Under the pieces are notes generated by a model. That model was given only the letters and a program-made list of their open reading frames with translations. It had not been told where the DNA came from and made no database searches. This document shows positions 7,483 through 17,007 of a stretch of 64,000 bases of DNA, piece by piece; the stretch's first letter is position 1; each line of letters begins with the position of its first letter. The translations under genes and the position numbers were made by a program. The stretch comes from Filomicrobium insigne (GTDB taxonomy: Bacteria; Pseudomonadota; Alphaproteobacteria; Rhizobiales; Hyphomicrobiaceae): NCBI RefSeq assembly GCF_900104305.1, contig NZ_FNJC01000004.1, positions 248,001-312,000 on the forward strand. The letters are read 5' to 3'.

Positions 7483-10400
7483 ATGGCAACACTGGCCTTG
7501 GCCGCTGCAGGCGCCGCTGTCGGCAGCGCGGTTCTGCCTGCCGGCATGAGTGTGCTCGGGGTAACGATCTCGGGCGCGACCATCGGGTCGCAGATTGGAG
7601 CGCTTGCCGGAGCCTACGTCGATCAAGCGTTGTTTGGAGCTTCTGGGGAAACGCGGACGGTGGAAGGTCCACGGCTTCAACATCTGCATGTCACATCGTC
7701 CACTGAAGGCGCGGCGATCCCACGGATCTATGGCCGTGTGCGGCTCGGGGGCCAAGTGATTTGGGCAACGGATTTTGAAGAAGAGGTCCGCACGACAACC
7801 GAGACGTCCGGTGGCGGGAAGGGTGTTTCCAGCGGTGGAGGCGGCATCGAACGTGTTGAGTATCGGTATTATGCCAACTTCGCGGTGGCGATCTGCGAAG
7901 GCGAGATTAGCGGTTTAAGACGCGTATGGGCCGACGGTGCCGAGATTGATCTGTCACGCTATGTGACGCGGTTTTATCGTGGTTCTGAGACGCAGCCCGT
8001 TGATTCACTCATCTCCGCGCGGGAGGGGAGAGATCAGGCTCCGGCCTATCGGGGAACGGCGTATGTTGTGTTTGAGCGTCTGCCTTTGGCGCGGTTCGGC
8101 AATCGGCTGCCACAGCTGTCGTTTGAGGTTTATCGCTCGGTCGAACCGTTTGCCGAGGAGATCCGCGGGGTTGTGCTGATACCGGGATCGGGCGAATTTG
8201 TCTATGCGCCCGAGCCGGTGGTGCGGACGTTCGGATACGGTGGAACCAGAGCTGAAAACGTCCACACCCTGCAAGGTGCCAGCGACTGGCAGGTGGCGCT
8301 CGATCAGCTTGAAGATGAGCTGCCGAACGCGAAGAATGTTTCGCTCATTGTGAGTTGGTTCGGAACGGATCTGCGTGCTGGTCACTGCGCGATACGCCCG
8401 GGTGTTGATATTGCGGAGAAGACGACCGAACCCTTTACGTGGCGCGCCGGTGGCGCGATGCGGGCTCAGGCACATCTTATCAGTACGCATGATAGCGCGG
8501 CGGCCTATGGAGGGACGCCAGCCGATAGAACGGTGGTCGATGCCATCCGCGATCTCAAGCAGCGCGGCATCGGCGTTACGCTAACGCCATTCCTTTTAAT
8601 GGACGTGCCCGATGGGAACGCGTTGGCCAATCCCTACGGTGGGGCTTCGCAACCTGCTTACCCGTGGCGTGGCCGTATTACATGCCATCCCGCTCCAGGT
8701 CAGCCGGGGAGCCCTGATAAGACGGCGACGGCAGCCACGCAGATTGCAGCCTTTGTCGGAACGGCGGAGGCGGCTGACTTCGATATTTCTGGTCGGACCG
8801 TTTCCTATTCGGGGCCCTCGGAGTGGTCCTATCGACGGATGGTGCTGCATCTGGCGCATCTCGCGAAGGCCGGGGGTGGGGTTGATACCTTCGTAATTGG
8901 AACCGAGCTGCGCGGGTTAACCTGGGTGCGAGACGGGGAGGGGAGCTATCCCTTCGTGGCTGCGCTTTGTGCGTTGGCGGATGACGTCAAAGCCGTGCTT
9001 GGTGCAGGCTGCAAGATTACGTATGCAGCGGATTGGTCTGAGTACTTCGGACATCAACCGCAGGATGGCTCCGGAGACGTGTGCTTTCATCTCGATCCCT
9101 TATGGGCGTCAGAGTCGATCGATGCCATTGGGATTGACTGTTATTGGCCGCTGGCGGATTGGCGCGATGGGCGAGAACACCTCGACTACGTCGGGGGGCA
9201 TCGTTCGATTTACGACCTCGCATATCTGCGCAGCAATCTCGTCGGGGGCGAAGGGTTCGACTGGTATTATGCGAGCCCGACGGATCGTGATGTGCAGGCG
9301 CGTACGCCGATCACCGACGGAGCGGGAAAGCCCTGGGTGTTCCGTTACAAGGATGTCCGAAGCTGGTGGATCAACGCTCATTTCAATCGGCCCGGCGGTG
9401 TTGAGGACGTGGCCGCAACGGAATGGGTGCCTCAGTCCAAGCCTATCTGGTTCATGGAGATTGGTTGTCCGGCAGCGGACAAAGGCGCGAACCAACCTAA
9501 CGTTTTTGTCGATCCGAAAAGTTCGGAGACGGCGTTGCCGTACTACTCGAACGGTGCGCGCGATGACCTTATGCAACGTTGCTACATCCGTGCCTTCGTC
9601 AGCGGTTTTGACCCAGATGCGGATGGATACGTCGCTGGGCTCAATCCCGTCTCCGAGGTTTATGGCGGGCGGATGGTCGATTGCGAGAGGATCTACGCCT
9701 ACTGCTGGGATGCTCGTCCGTATCCGGCTTTTCCTCAGAACCTCGAAGCCTGGGGAGATGGAGCGAACTGGCGTCTTGGGCATTGGTTGAGCGGACGGCT
9801 TGCGAGTGTACCGTTGTCGGAGCTTGTTGAGGCGATCTTGCGGGACTTCGATTTCGATCGCTTCGAAGCGGAAAGCTTGCAGGGAATGGTGCCGGGTTAC
9901 ATCGTCGATCGCGCGATGAGTGCGCGAGATGCGCTGCAGCCGTTGGGGCTCGCGTATTTCTTCGATGCTGTCGAGAGTCAAGGCGCGATTGCTTTCCGGC
10001 ATCGCGGTGCCAGTGGTCTTGCTGCTGATTTCGTTGAGGCCGATCTTGTTGAGGGCGACCCAGACACGCCGCTGGCAACGGTTGTGCGTGGGCAAGAGAC
10101 TGACCTGCCTGCGTCGGCAAAACTCAACTATATCTCTAGTCTGTCGGACTATCAGCAAGCGGTGGTGGATGCACGGCGGCTTGTCGGAGCAAGTGGCCGT
10201 TTAGGCCGGGCGGATTTGCCTATCGTACTTGAGGCGGACCAAGCGACGCGTATTGCGGAGAGCTGGCTGTTTGAGACGTGGGCGTCGCGGGAGCGTGCGA
10301 GTTTCATTCTGCCGCCGAGCCAGATCGGGCTCGAGCCCGGGGACGTCGTGCGTCTGACCCGCCTTGGGAACGAACAACTTTTTCGTATCACGGAGATAGG

Positions 10401-11454
10401 AGACCACGGCGCCCGCGAAATCGAGGCGCGGAGCATCGATCCGGATATCTACGTGGGCGGTTCAGCTCCCCATAGAGAAGCAAGTGGGGTCGGACCGATC
10501 GATGTCGGACGCCCAAAAGTGGAACTTCTTGATCTTCCGTTGCTCACCTCAGATGAGGACACTCATGCCGCCTGCGGAGCCTATTTTGCGGCTTTGAAGT
10601 CACCTTGGCCGGGAGCAATCGCTCTTTATGGATCGCCTGAAGAGGCGGGCTATCGGCTTCGGTCTACGGCTGCTGCGCCAGCGATTTTGGGCGAGACGAT
10701 CGAATCGCTACCGCCGGGACCGATTGCCCGGATTGATCATGCGAACCGGCTTCAGGTGTCTGTTTCTGGTGGTGAGCTGTATTCGGTTTCTCGACTTCAA
10801 TTGTTGGCTGGGGCCAATGCCGCGGCCGTGCGTACCGGCGCCGGTGATTGGGAGATCCTGCAATTTGAAATGGCCGAATTGATCGGATCGGGGACCTATC
10901 TTCTGTCGGACTTATTGCGCGGGCAAGCAGGCAGCGAAGGCGCGATGCAAGCAGGTGAGCCCATCGCAGCGGGTGCGCCATTCGTGATGCTCAATGGCGC
11001 GATTGCACGCGTTGATCTCAGTCCAGAAGAGCTGGGGCTGCCCTATTTCTGGCGCTATGGCCCGGCGAACCGGGATCTCGCCGACGCTTCCTACGATCAA
11101 CAGCAATATGCGTTTCGCGGCATTGGTCTCAGGCCCTATGCGCCGGTTCATTTGCGGGGGAGGCGTGCGGGCGGTGAGCTTGAGGTGACGTGGGTACGTC
11201 GCACGCGGGTTGGGGGCGACAGTTGGGGGACGTCAGTCGTGCCGTTGGCCGAAGAATTCGAACGCTATGAGATCGATATTCTTCGGCCGGATGGTTCGGT
11301 GGCGCGGACGCTGACGTCTGACACTTCGTCGGTAACGTATACGATCAGTGCCCAGATGGAAGATTTCGGCGGCGCACAGGAGCAGGTTCGTGTGCGCATT
11401 GCTCAGCTAAGCGCGGTTTTCGGCCGTGGGGCTTCAGCGACCGCGGTCCTCTGA
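7483..11454 (+). CDS. Tail-tip/host-specificity megaprotein with GTA TIM-barrel domain (gp15-like)
   Basis: Large tail-tip protein, 1323 residues from ATG 7483, probably contacting the recipient cell and degrading surface glycan. The N-terminus is Ala/Gly-rich and hydrophobic. A glycoside-hydrolase-like TIM barrel spans roughly residues 420-740, with Glu475 in FVIGTELRG and Glu659 in WFMEIGCPAADKG as candidate acids. A phage-tail_3-like hub region follows (about 780-1000, including VVRGQETDLPASAKLNY), then a strand-rich C-terminus with a fibronectin-like end. This domain order is specific to GTA gp15. An upstream in-frame start at 7429 is rejected because it would run through the peptidase gene. 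Confidence 0.92.
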   Translation: MATLALAAAGAAVGSAVLPAGMSVLGVTISGATIGSQIGALAGAYVDQALFGASGETRTVEGPRLQHLHVTSSTEGAAIPRIYGRVRLGGQVIWATDFEEEVRTTTETSGGGKGVSSGGGGIERVEYRYYANFAVAICEGEISGLRRVWADGAEIDLSRYVTRFYRGSETQPVDSLISAREGRDQAPAYRGTAYVVFERLPLARFGNRLPQLSFEVYRSVEPFAEEIRGVVLIPGSGEFVYAPEPVVRTFGYGGTRAENVHTLQGASDWQVALDQLEDELPNAKNVSLIVSWFGTDLRAGHCAIRPGVDIAEKTTEPFTWRAGGAMRAQAHLISTHDSAAAYGGTPADRTVVDAIRDLKQRGIGVTLTPFLLMDVPDGNALANPYGGASQPAYPWRGRITCHPAPGQPGSPDKTATAATQIAAFVGTAEAADFDISGRTVSYSGPSEWSYRRMVLHLAHLAKAGGGVDTFVIGTELRGLTWVRDGEGSYPFVAALCALADDVKAVLGAGCKITYAADWSEYFGHQPQDGSGDVCFHLDPLWASESIDAIGIDCYWPLADWRDGREHLDYVGGHRSIYDLAYLRSNLVGGEGFDWYYASPTDRDVQARTPITDGAGKPWVFRYKDVRSWWINAHFNRPGGVEDVAATEWVPQSKPIWFMEIGCPAADKGANQPNVFVDPKSSETALPYYSNGARDDLMQRCYIRAFVSGFDPDADGYVAGLNPVSEVYGGRMVDCERIYAYCWDARPYPAFPQNLEAWGDGANWRLGHWLSGRLASVPLSELVEAILRDFDFDRFEAESLQGMVPGYIVDRAMSARDALQPLGLAYFFDAVESQGAIAFRHRGASGLAADFVEADLVEGDPDTPLATVVRGQETDLPASAKLNYISSLSDYQQAVVDARRLVGASGRLGRADLPIVLEADQATRIAESWLFETWASRERASFILPPSQIGLEPGDVVRLTRLGNEQLFRITEIGDHGAREIEARSIDPDIYVGGSAPHREASGVGPIDVGRPKVELLDLPLLTSDEDTHAACGAYFAALKSPWPGAIALYGSPEEAGYRLRSTAAAPAILGETIESLPPGPIARIDHANRLQVSVSGGELYSVSRLQLLAGANAAAVRTGAGDWEILQFEMAELIGSGTYLLSDLLRGQAGSEGAMQAGEPIAAGAPFVMLNGAIARVDLSPEELGLPYFWRYGPANRDLADASYDQQQYAFRGIGLRPYAPVHLRGRRAGGELEVTWVRRTRVGGDSWGTSVVPLAEEFERYEIDILRPDGSVARTLTSDTSSVTYTISAQMEDFGGAQEQVRVRIAQLSAVFGRGASATAVL

Positions 11455-11483
11455 CTGGATAAACCACGACAAGGATATGTGTG

Positions 11484-12812
11484 ATGGCAGCAAGCGAGCA
11501 GCCTGGCTGGCTTACGCAGGCATGGGAGGAGTTTGGCCAACGCGAAGTTAGTGGAGCTCGTCACAACGATCGTATTCTTGAGTTCTTTCGGGAGCTTGGA
11601 CACGAGAGTGTTCGCCGGGATGAGGTGGCGTGGTGCGCTGTATTCCTGGGGGCAAGTTTGGAACGTTCGGGTGTTGCAAGTACGCGGTCGCTCATGGCGC
11701 GGTCTTACGTGGAGTGGGGAGTTCCCTTAGCGGCAGAGCGTTTTGGTGCTGTTGTTGTTCTCAGTCGAGGTCGTGATACGGCGCTGGGCCATGTCGGGTT
11801 TCTAGTCGGATGGACGGAGACGCGCCTGTGGCTGTTGGGCGGTAACCAAGCAAATGAAGTCAACGTTACGGCTTTTAATCGCGCGCGGCTTGTGGCGCTG
11901 CGATGGCCCAAACGCGAAACTGGCGTTTTAAGTCCTCGCTCAGACGACTTTTTTGAGTTGTCGCTTGCGCATGTCCTAGAGATGGAGGGCGGATATACCG
12001 ACGATCCGCATGATCCTGGTGGTCCGACGAACAAGGGGATCACGTTGGCGACGTTCGCGGCTTGGCGTGGGCTCAAAGTTACATCTGAGCGCAGAGATGA
12101 TCTGATCACCGGCTTGCGGCGTATTTCCGAATCCGAAGTCACCGAAATTTACCGGCAACGTTATTGGCGTCCCGCGGGCTGCTCGAGTTTGGCCCCGGCG
12201 CTCGCGTTTATGCATTTCGATGCCGCGGTCAACCACGGTGTGGGTACTGCAATTCGTATTTTGCAGGAAGCGAGTGGGGCTGCCGTCGACGGGAAGATCG
12301 GAGCAGAAACGCGCGGGAGGATTGCTGCCATGCCGATTATAGAACTTATTCGGACGTACGCTGAGATCCGCCGGCGTCGATATCGGTCGTTGCCGCATTT
12401 CTGGCGGTTCGGACGCGGCTGGCTGTCGCGGGTTGAAAAGACATTGGAGGGGGCGAAAACATTGCCGCCTCTTGGCCAAGTTTCGGCAAGCAAACCAAAC
12501 CTGTCTATCGAGCAGCGAAATGGAGATGCAAGTATGAGTTCTCAGCAACCATCCTCAGACGTCACGCCAAAGTGGTGGGGTGAGTCCATGACCGTGTGGG
12601 GCGCTTTGATCGCTGCGGCGGCCAGCGTTTTGCCAGCCATCGCGCCGATTGTGGGGCTGGATATTACGGCTGATCTGGTGCGGCAGGTGGGGGAAGAGGT
12701 CCTACAAGTCGGACAGGCTCTTACGGCTCTCGTGGGAACCTTGATGGCAATTTATGGGCGTACTCAAGCAAAACGGCCGCTTATGCGGAAAGCTATGAGC
12801 TTGAAGCTATAG
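11484..12812 (+). CDS. Fusion cell-wall hydrolase: TIGR02594 peptidase + GH108 muramidase + membrane segments
   Basis: 442 residues from ATG 11484 (AAGGA 8 bases upstream; a GTG at 11481 is also possible). Residues about 10-145 resemble the TIGR02594 amidase/peptidase family, with Cys51 in WCAVFLGAS and His103 in GHVGFLVG. Residues about 155-330 are a GH108-type N-acetylmuramidase, with catalytic Glu168 in MEGGYTDDPHDPGGPTNKG. A linker leads to a C-terminal hydrophobic region (about 375-425), which could be a holin-like or membrane-anchoring part. It would act as the host-lysis or wall-crossing enzyme of the particle cluster. All three parts lie in one unbroken frame. Confidence 0.82.
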   Translation: MAASEQPGWLTQAWEEFGQREVSGARHNDRILEFFRELGHESVRRDEVAWCAVFLGASLERSGVASTRSLMARSYVEWGVPLAAERFGAVVVLSRGRDTALGHVGFLVGWTETRLWLLGGNQANEVNVTAFNRARLVALRWPKRETGVLSPRSDDFFELSLAHVLEMEGGYTDDPHDPGGPTNKGITLATFAAWRGLKVTSERRDDLITGLRRISESEVTEIYRQRYWRPAGCSSLAPALAFMHFDAAVNHGVGTAIRILQEASGAAVDGKIGAETRGRIAAMPIIELIRTYAEIRRRRYRSLPHFWRFGRGWLSRVEKTLEGAKTLPPLGQVSASKPNLSIEQRNGDASMSSQQPSSDVTPKWWGESMTVWGALIAAAASVLPAIAPIVGLDITADLVRQVGEEVLQVGQALTALVGTLMAIYGRTQAKRPLMRKAMSLKL

Positions 12813-12903
12813 GCGTTTGAGGCGTTTCACACGCTGGTGCCAAATGGGGATGCGCAAAGCCCATTCAACGGCTAGGATTTCTCTTACGCTTCCTTAATAA
12901 GGG

Positions 12904-13608
12904 GTGTCGGGAAACAAATCGGGGCACATTCCATTGCGCGTTCTTGTCGTTGAAGATGATCAGGATCTCAATCGTCAACTTGTCGACGCCTTAAGTGGTG
13001 CTGGATACGCTGTTGACTCCGCCAGTGATGGGGAGGAGGGCTACTTTCTTGGTGATACCGAGCCCTATGATCTTGTGATCCTCGATATTGGCCTGCCCAA
13101 GATGGACGGCATCTCGATCCTTGAGCAATGGCGGCGCTCTGACCGGAAGATGCCGGTGATCATTCTTACTGCGCGCGACCGCTGGAGCGACAAGGTGCAG
13201 GGCATCGATGCGGGTGCCGACGACTATCTGGCGAAGCCGTTCCACATGGAAGAGTTGCTCGCGCGTGCTCGTGCACAGATGCGGCGCGCATCAGGACATG
13301 CTTCTAGCGAGATTGAATGTGGGAGTGTCCGGCTCGATACCAAATCGGCCCGGGTTACGTGTGACGGGACGCAGATTAAGCTGACGTCTCACGAATATCG
13401 TCTACTTGCGTATTTGATGCACCATAACGGACGCGTTGTTTCGCGGACGGAACTCGTTGAGCATCTGTATGATCAGGACTTTGATCGAGATTCAAACACG
13501 ATCGAAGTGTTTATTGGGCGGCTTCGCAAGAAAATTCCGACGGATGTGATTGAGACCGTGAGGGGGCTGGGCTACCGCATGAGTTGCGGCGGCGGCGATG
13601 AAGCTTAA
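12904..13608 (+). CDS. OmpR-family response regulator (FeuP/PhoP-like)
   Basis: DNA-binding response regulator of 234 residues: receiver domain with acidic pocket (VVEDD), phospho-acceptor Asp in LVILDIGLPKMDG and Lys in DDYLAKPF, then a winged-helix domain from about residue 140 (LTSHEYRLLAYLMHH, VIETVRGLGYRM). It strongly resembles the rhizobial FeuP/PhoP-like regulators paired with FeuQ. The kinase gene overlaps it by 11 bases. The start is uncertain: GTG 12904 has AAGGG directly against it, while TTG 12934, with GGGG 9 bases upstream, would give the family's usual LRVLVVEDD beginning. Confidence 0.88.
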   Translation: MSGNKSGHIPLRVLVVEDDQDLNRQLVDALSGAGYAVDSASDGEEGYFLGDTEPYDLVILDIGLPKMDGISILEQWRRSDRKMPVIILTARDRWSDKVQGIDAGADDYLAKPFHMEELLARARAQMRRASGHASSEIECGSVRLDTKSARVTCDGTQIKLTSHEYRLLAYLMHHNGRVVSRTELVEHLYDQDFDRDSNTIEVFIGRLRKKIPTDVIETVRGLGYRMSCGGGDEA

Positions 13609-14983
13609 CTCTCTCGCTTTTCGTATGTTTGCTACGTCAGCAGTGTGGACACTGCTGGCGCTACCTCTCGCTGGCTTGCTCATTTACTCGCTCTATCGCG
13701 AGGATGTTCAGACCAGTTTTGATGGCCAACTACAGAAGCTCGTGATCGCGATCGATGTGGATAGTATGGCCGCGACCGGTAATGAGCCTGTGGCACCTAC
13801 GAACCGGTATGAACCTCTATTTGAGGTCAGCAAGTCGGGCTGGTACTGGCAGATTTCGCCGGTCGGGGATGCGGCGGGGCCTGTTCTTGCATCTGTTTCC
13901 CTGGGTAACGCGCGCCTCACGTCCCCATATGCGCTTGGGTATCCAGTGGACCCGGAGACGAATACCCGTTGGCGCAATGATGTGGGTCCCAGTGGCGAGC
14001 GTGTTCGGATCGTCGAAATTCTCGATACATTGCGAAATGACCCGGACGGTCAGCAGTATTCGATCATCGTTGCTGGGCCGCTTGAATGGTTTGAAACGTC
14101 GATCGTGAATTTCCGTAACCGGCTGACGATAGCCTTGGCCTTGGTAGGGCTTGGCTTGATGCTGGTTACGTTGTTCCAGATCCGATTCGGCCTAGCGCCG
14201 CTGAAGCGGGTGCAACGCGCCCTGGCGGAGATACGATCGGGCCGGGCGACACGCCTTGAAGGCCAGGTCCCAACAGAGATTGAACCGCTACAGGAAGAGC
14301 TTAACGCGCTGATCCAGTCAAATCTCGATATCGTGGAACGGGCGCGTACGCAGGTTGGCAATCTCGCACACGCCTTGAAGACACCGCTGGCGGTAGTGAC
14401 CAACGAAGCGCGCGAGCACAAGGGACCGCTCGGCGAAAAGGTGGCCGAACAGGCTAAAATCATGGGTGATCAAATCACTCATTACCTTGATCGTGCGCGG
14501 ATGGCGGCCCGGGTGAGCGTTATCGGCCGTTCAACGCCCGTTTTACCTGTCGTCGAACCGTTGGCCCGCGCTCTTGAGCGGATATACCGCGATAAGGGTG
14601 TCAGCATTACCGTGACGTGTCCCGAGGATGCGAAGTTCCAAGGAGAGAAGCAGGATTTAGAGGAGATGCTTGGCAACCTGCTCGACAATGCGGCTAAGTG
14701 GTCGCGTGGGAGCGTCTACCTCAGCGTGGCGGTACCACGTCGGACTGCGCGGCCTCAGCAGCGTCGGCTTAAGATTGTTGTGGAGGATGATGGGCCGGGG
14801 CTGACGAGTGAGCAACGAGCTCGTATTGGTCAGCGCGGACTAAGGTTGGATGAAACCAAGCCTGGGTCGGGTTTGGGGTTGTCGATTGTGATCGAGTTGG
14901 CTCAGTCCTACCGAGGCAGCCTCGGGCTCGATGAATCGGCGAAGGGTGGATTACTCATCCGTTTGGATCTTCCGGCCGTGTAG
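13598..14983 (+). CDS. Sensor histidine kinase (FeuQ/PhoQ-like)
   Basis: Inner-membrane sensor kinase of 461 residues, partner of the preceding regulator (11-base overlap). It has a TM segment near residues 8-32, a periplasmic sensor of about 130 residues, a second TM near 172-192 and a HAMP-like linker. The H-box is degenerate in the FeuQ/PhoQ manner (NLAHALKTPLAVVTNEA), the N-box reads EEMLGNLLDNAAKW, and the ATP-lid boxes are DDGPGL and GSGLGLSIV. In rhizobia the pair affects envelope or periplasmic glucan genes and iron uptake; the signal here cannot be read from the sequence. Confidence 0.88.
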   Translation: MKLNSLAFRMFATSAVWTLLALPLAGLLIYSLYREDVQTSFDGQLQKLVIAIDVDSMAATGNEPVAPTNRYEPLFEVSKSGWYWQISPVGDAAGPVLASVSLGNARLTSPYALGYPVDPETNTRWRNDVGPSGERVRIVEILDTLRNDPDGQQYSIIVAGPLEWFETSIVNFRNRLTIALALVGLGLMLVTLFQIRFGLAPLKRVQRALAEIRSGRATRLEGQVPTEIEPLQEELNALIQSNLDIVERARTQVGNLAHALKTPLAVVTNEAREHKGPLGEKVAEQAKIMGDQITHYLDRARMAARVSVIGRSTPVLPVVEPLARALERIYRDKGVSITVTCPEDAKFQGEKQDLEEMLGNLLDNAAKWSRGSVYLSVAVPRRTARPQQRRLKIVVEDDGPGLTSEQRARIGQRGLRLDETKPGSGLGLSIVIELAQSYRGSLGLDESAKGGLLIRLDLPAV

Positions 14984-15171
14984 TTCGGTGTTACGGGCTT
15001 GTGATGGGGCTTCGGTGGCTGTTCGGCCACAGCGGCGTCGAACTTTTGCCCGAATCCAAAGTGTTATCGGCAATACAATGCTGCCATTGTTATGAAGCTC
15101 CCTAACGCAATGCGCGGCTCAGTATTTGTCCAGGCGCGGTTATCCGCACCTGAACCAGCAGGAAACGTACG

Positions 15172-15681
15172 ATGGGCAAATTGCCGTTCTCCGTAACGGG
15201 TGTTGCAACCGGTTCGGTTTTAAAGTGCCTTGTTGTTGCAGGAGCTGCGCTTGTGCTGGCTGGTTGCGGTCCTGAAGGGCCGACGAAGGCTGATACCGGT
15301 ACGGTGGTCGGCGCTGTTGCCGGCGGCATCATTGGCAACCAAGTTGGCAACGGCACGGGACGTGTTCTTGCGACGGTAGCGGGTGCGTTCGTCGGCGGTA
15401 TCGTCGGTCATTCCATCGGTCAGTCGCTTGATGAGCAGGATCGGATGTTGGCGCAGGAAGCCGAATATGCGGCTCTAGAGACTGGCCAGTCAGGTGTCGC
15501 CCGGCCTTGGCGGAACCCCGATAATGGACACTATGGCGAGGTCGTACCGACCCGTACTTATCGGCGTGGTGAATACGATTGTCGTGACTTTAAGCATACC
15601 GTTTATATTGACGGGCGGCCGCAGACGATGAGCGGAACGGCCTGCCGTAATCCGGATGGAACTTGGCGCAACGTGGGTTGA
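15172..15681 (+). CDS. Glycine-zipper 2TM lipoprotein (17 kDa surface antigen type)
   Basis: Outer-membrane lipoprotein of 169 residues. The signal peptide ends in lipobox LVLAGC (Cys about residue 32). A Gly-rich zipper follows with repeated GxxxG spacing (TVVGAVAGGIIGNQVGNGTG, VGGIVGHSIGQ), then a soluble part ending in YDCRDFKHTVYIDGRPQ and TACRNPDGTW, the typical C-terminal module of the rickettsial 17 kDa antigen family. AGGAAA lies before ATG 15172. The preceding 188 bases hold only a short GTGGC/GCCAC hairpin with no T-run. Confidence 0.85.
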   Translation: MGKLPFSVTGVATGSVLKCLVVAGAALVLAGCGPEGPTKADTGTVVGAVAGGIIGNQVGNGTGRVLATVAGAFVGGIVGHSIGQSLDEQDRMLAQEAEYAALETGQSGVARPWRNPDNGHYGEVVPTRTYRRGEYDCRDFKHTVYIDGRPQTMSGTACRNPDGTWRNVG

Positions 15682-15757
15682 TCCGTGGCGTGATTGGGTT
15701 GCGACCTATAGAGCCGGTTCAGCCTACGGGCCTTGTGTTATTGGGTTCATCACCTTA

Positions 15758-15784
15758 ATCCAAATCCGAGGCTCGGATTTGGAT
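15758..15784 (+). promoter_or_regulatory. 27-base palindrome overlapping the ccmI ribosome-binding region
   Basis: ATCCAAATCCGAG (15758-15770) and CTCGGATTTGGAT (15772-15784) are perfect 13-base complements around a single G. The right arm contains the GGA that would serve as ribosome site for ATG 15790. As DNA this could be an operator; as RNA the cruciform-like stem would need to open a small loop and would hide the ribosome site. No T-run follows, so a terminator is unlikely. Confidence 0.5.
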
Positions 15785-15789
15785 GGCAA

Positions 15790-16989
15790 ATGGTTCTCTG
15801 GATAGGGTTTGCGGCATTAACTGCAGCCGTAATTGCGGTTATTACTCGGCCCCTGCTGAGTGCGCGTGTGCAGGCGGCTGCATCGCGTCAAGCGGATTTG
15901 GCCGTTTATCGAGACCAAATGGCTGAAATTGAAGCCGAGCGTGCGCGTGGTCTTATCGAAGCAGCGGAAGCAGAAAGCGCCCGCGCGGAGCTCGGCCGCC
16001 GTGTGTTGGCAGTTGCTGGTTCCGGTCAGGGCGATGATACCGGAACGACTGGGATCGGAGAGCGGTATCGCTCATGGGTGTCTGTGGCCTCTGCAGTGCT
16101 CATCGCCTTAGCTGGTGCGGGTGTTTATCTAAGTCTCGGTGCTCCCGATCTGCCCAGCAAGCCCCATGCAGCGCGTCTCACCACTCCTAACCAAAATGCA
16201 ACTGTCGCCGATCTTATCGGCAGGGTCGAGGCTGAGCTGCGCGCACATCCCGAAGACGGCCGGGGTTGGGATGTTCTTGCTCCGGTTTATCTCCGACTGC
16301 AGCGCTTTGCTGAAGCGGCCAATGCCTACGCGCAGGCCATTCGCTTGCAGGGCGAAAGCCCAAAGCGACTTGCAGGCTTCGCTGAAGCGACCATTCTCGA
16401 CAACGACGGGATTGTGACGGAACCTGCACGCAAAGCTTATCAGCGTCTGTTGGAGAGCCAGCCCGATTTTGCTGAAGCACGTTTCTGGCTAGCTGTAGCG
16501 CTGGAACAGGATGGCAAAGGCGATGCTGCAGCGGACGCGTATCGCGCGTTGCTGGCATCCGCACCTGAAGATGCCCGATGGAAAGAAGTCGTTGCTCAGC
16601 GCTTAGCCACCGTCACAAGGCAACCGGTAGAGGCAGGCAACGAGAATAAGGCAGAAGACAAGACAGCTGCGGTTCAGCCGAATGGTTTGCCGGAAAGCTC
16701 AGAGACTCCGCGAGGTCCATCTGCGGCCGATATCGCTGCAGCGCAATCGATGACAGCGGAGCAGCGGAGTCAGTTCATCAGTCAAATGGTCACTCAGCTT
16801 GCGGCCCGACTTGAGCAAAAGCCTGATGATCTTGCGGGGTGGATACGGTTGGTACGTGCCTATACGGTGTTGGGCCGGAAGGACGACGCGTTGGCGGCAC
16901 TTGATCGCGCGAGAAAGACATTTCCTGACGGCAGCGAGAATAGGGCGGCGCTCGACGGCTTGGCTGTCGAACTCGGTCTTGGAACGTGA
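15790..16989 (+). CDS. ccmI: Cytochrome c maturation protein CcmI (CycH)
   Basis: Chaperone that hands apocytochrome c to the haem ligation complex, 399 residues. An N-terminal TM (VLWIGFAALTAAVIAVITRP) is followed by a coiled stretch with AVYRDQMAEIEAERARG, the CcmI signature, then a second TM near residues 100-120 and TPR repeats in the periplasmic part (for example RFAEAANAYAQAIRLQGES). ATG 15790 is chosen because the longer in-frame version from 15733 would include the palindrome and unrelated residues. It is first gene of the cycHJKL-type operon; MxaG and other c-type cytochromes of this organism depend on such a system. Confidence 0.93.
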   Translation: MVLWIGFAALTAAVIAVITRPLLSARVQAAASRQADLAVYRDQMAEIEAERARGLIEAAEAESARAELGRRVLAVAGSGQGDDTGTTGIGERYRSWVSVASAVLIALAGAGVYLSLGAPDLPSKPHAARLTTPNQNATVADLIGRVEAELRAHPEDGRGWDVLAPVYLRLQRFAEAANAYAQAIRLQGESPKRLAGFAEATILDNDGIVTEPARKAYQRLLESQPDFAEARFWLAVALEQDGKGDAAADAYRALLASAPEDARWKEVVAQRLATVTRQPVEAGNENKAEDKTAAVQPNGLPESSETPRGPSAADIAAAQSMTAEQRSQFISQMVTQLAARLEQKPDDLAGWIRLVRAYTVLGRKDDALAALDRARKTFPDGSENRAALDGLAVELGLGT

Positions 16990-17007
16990 CGGATCTTAAG
17001 GAACATC

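Noticed and set aside
1-12812. Ordinary prophage
   Set aside because: No integrase, repressor, replication gene or attachment repeat is seen in view, and the tape measure and tail-tip protein are of GTA type. The left flank is outside the window, so this is not final.
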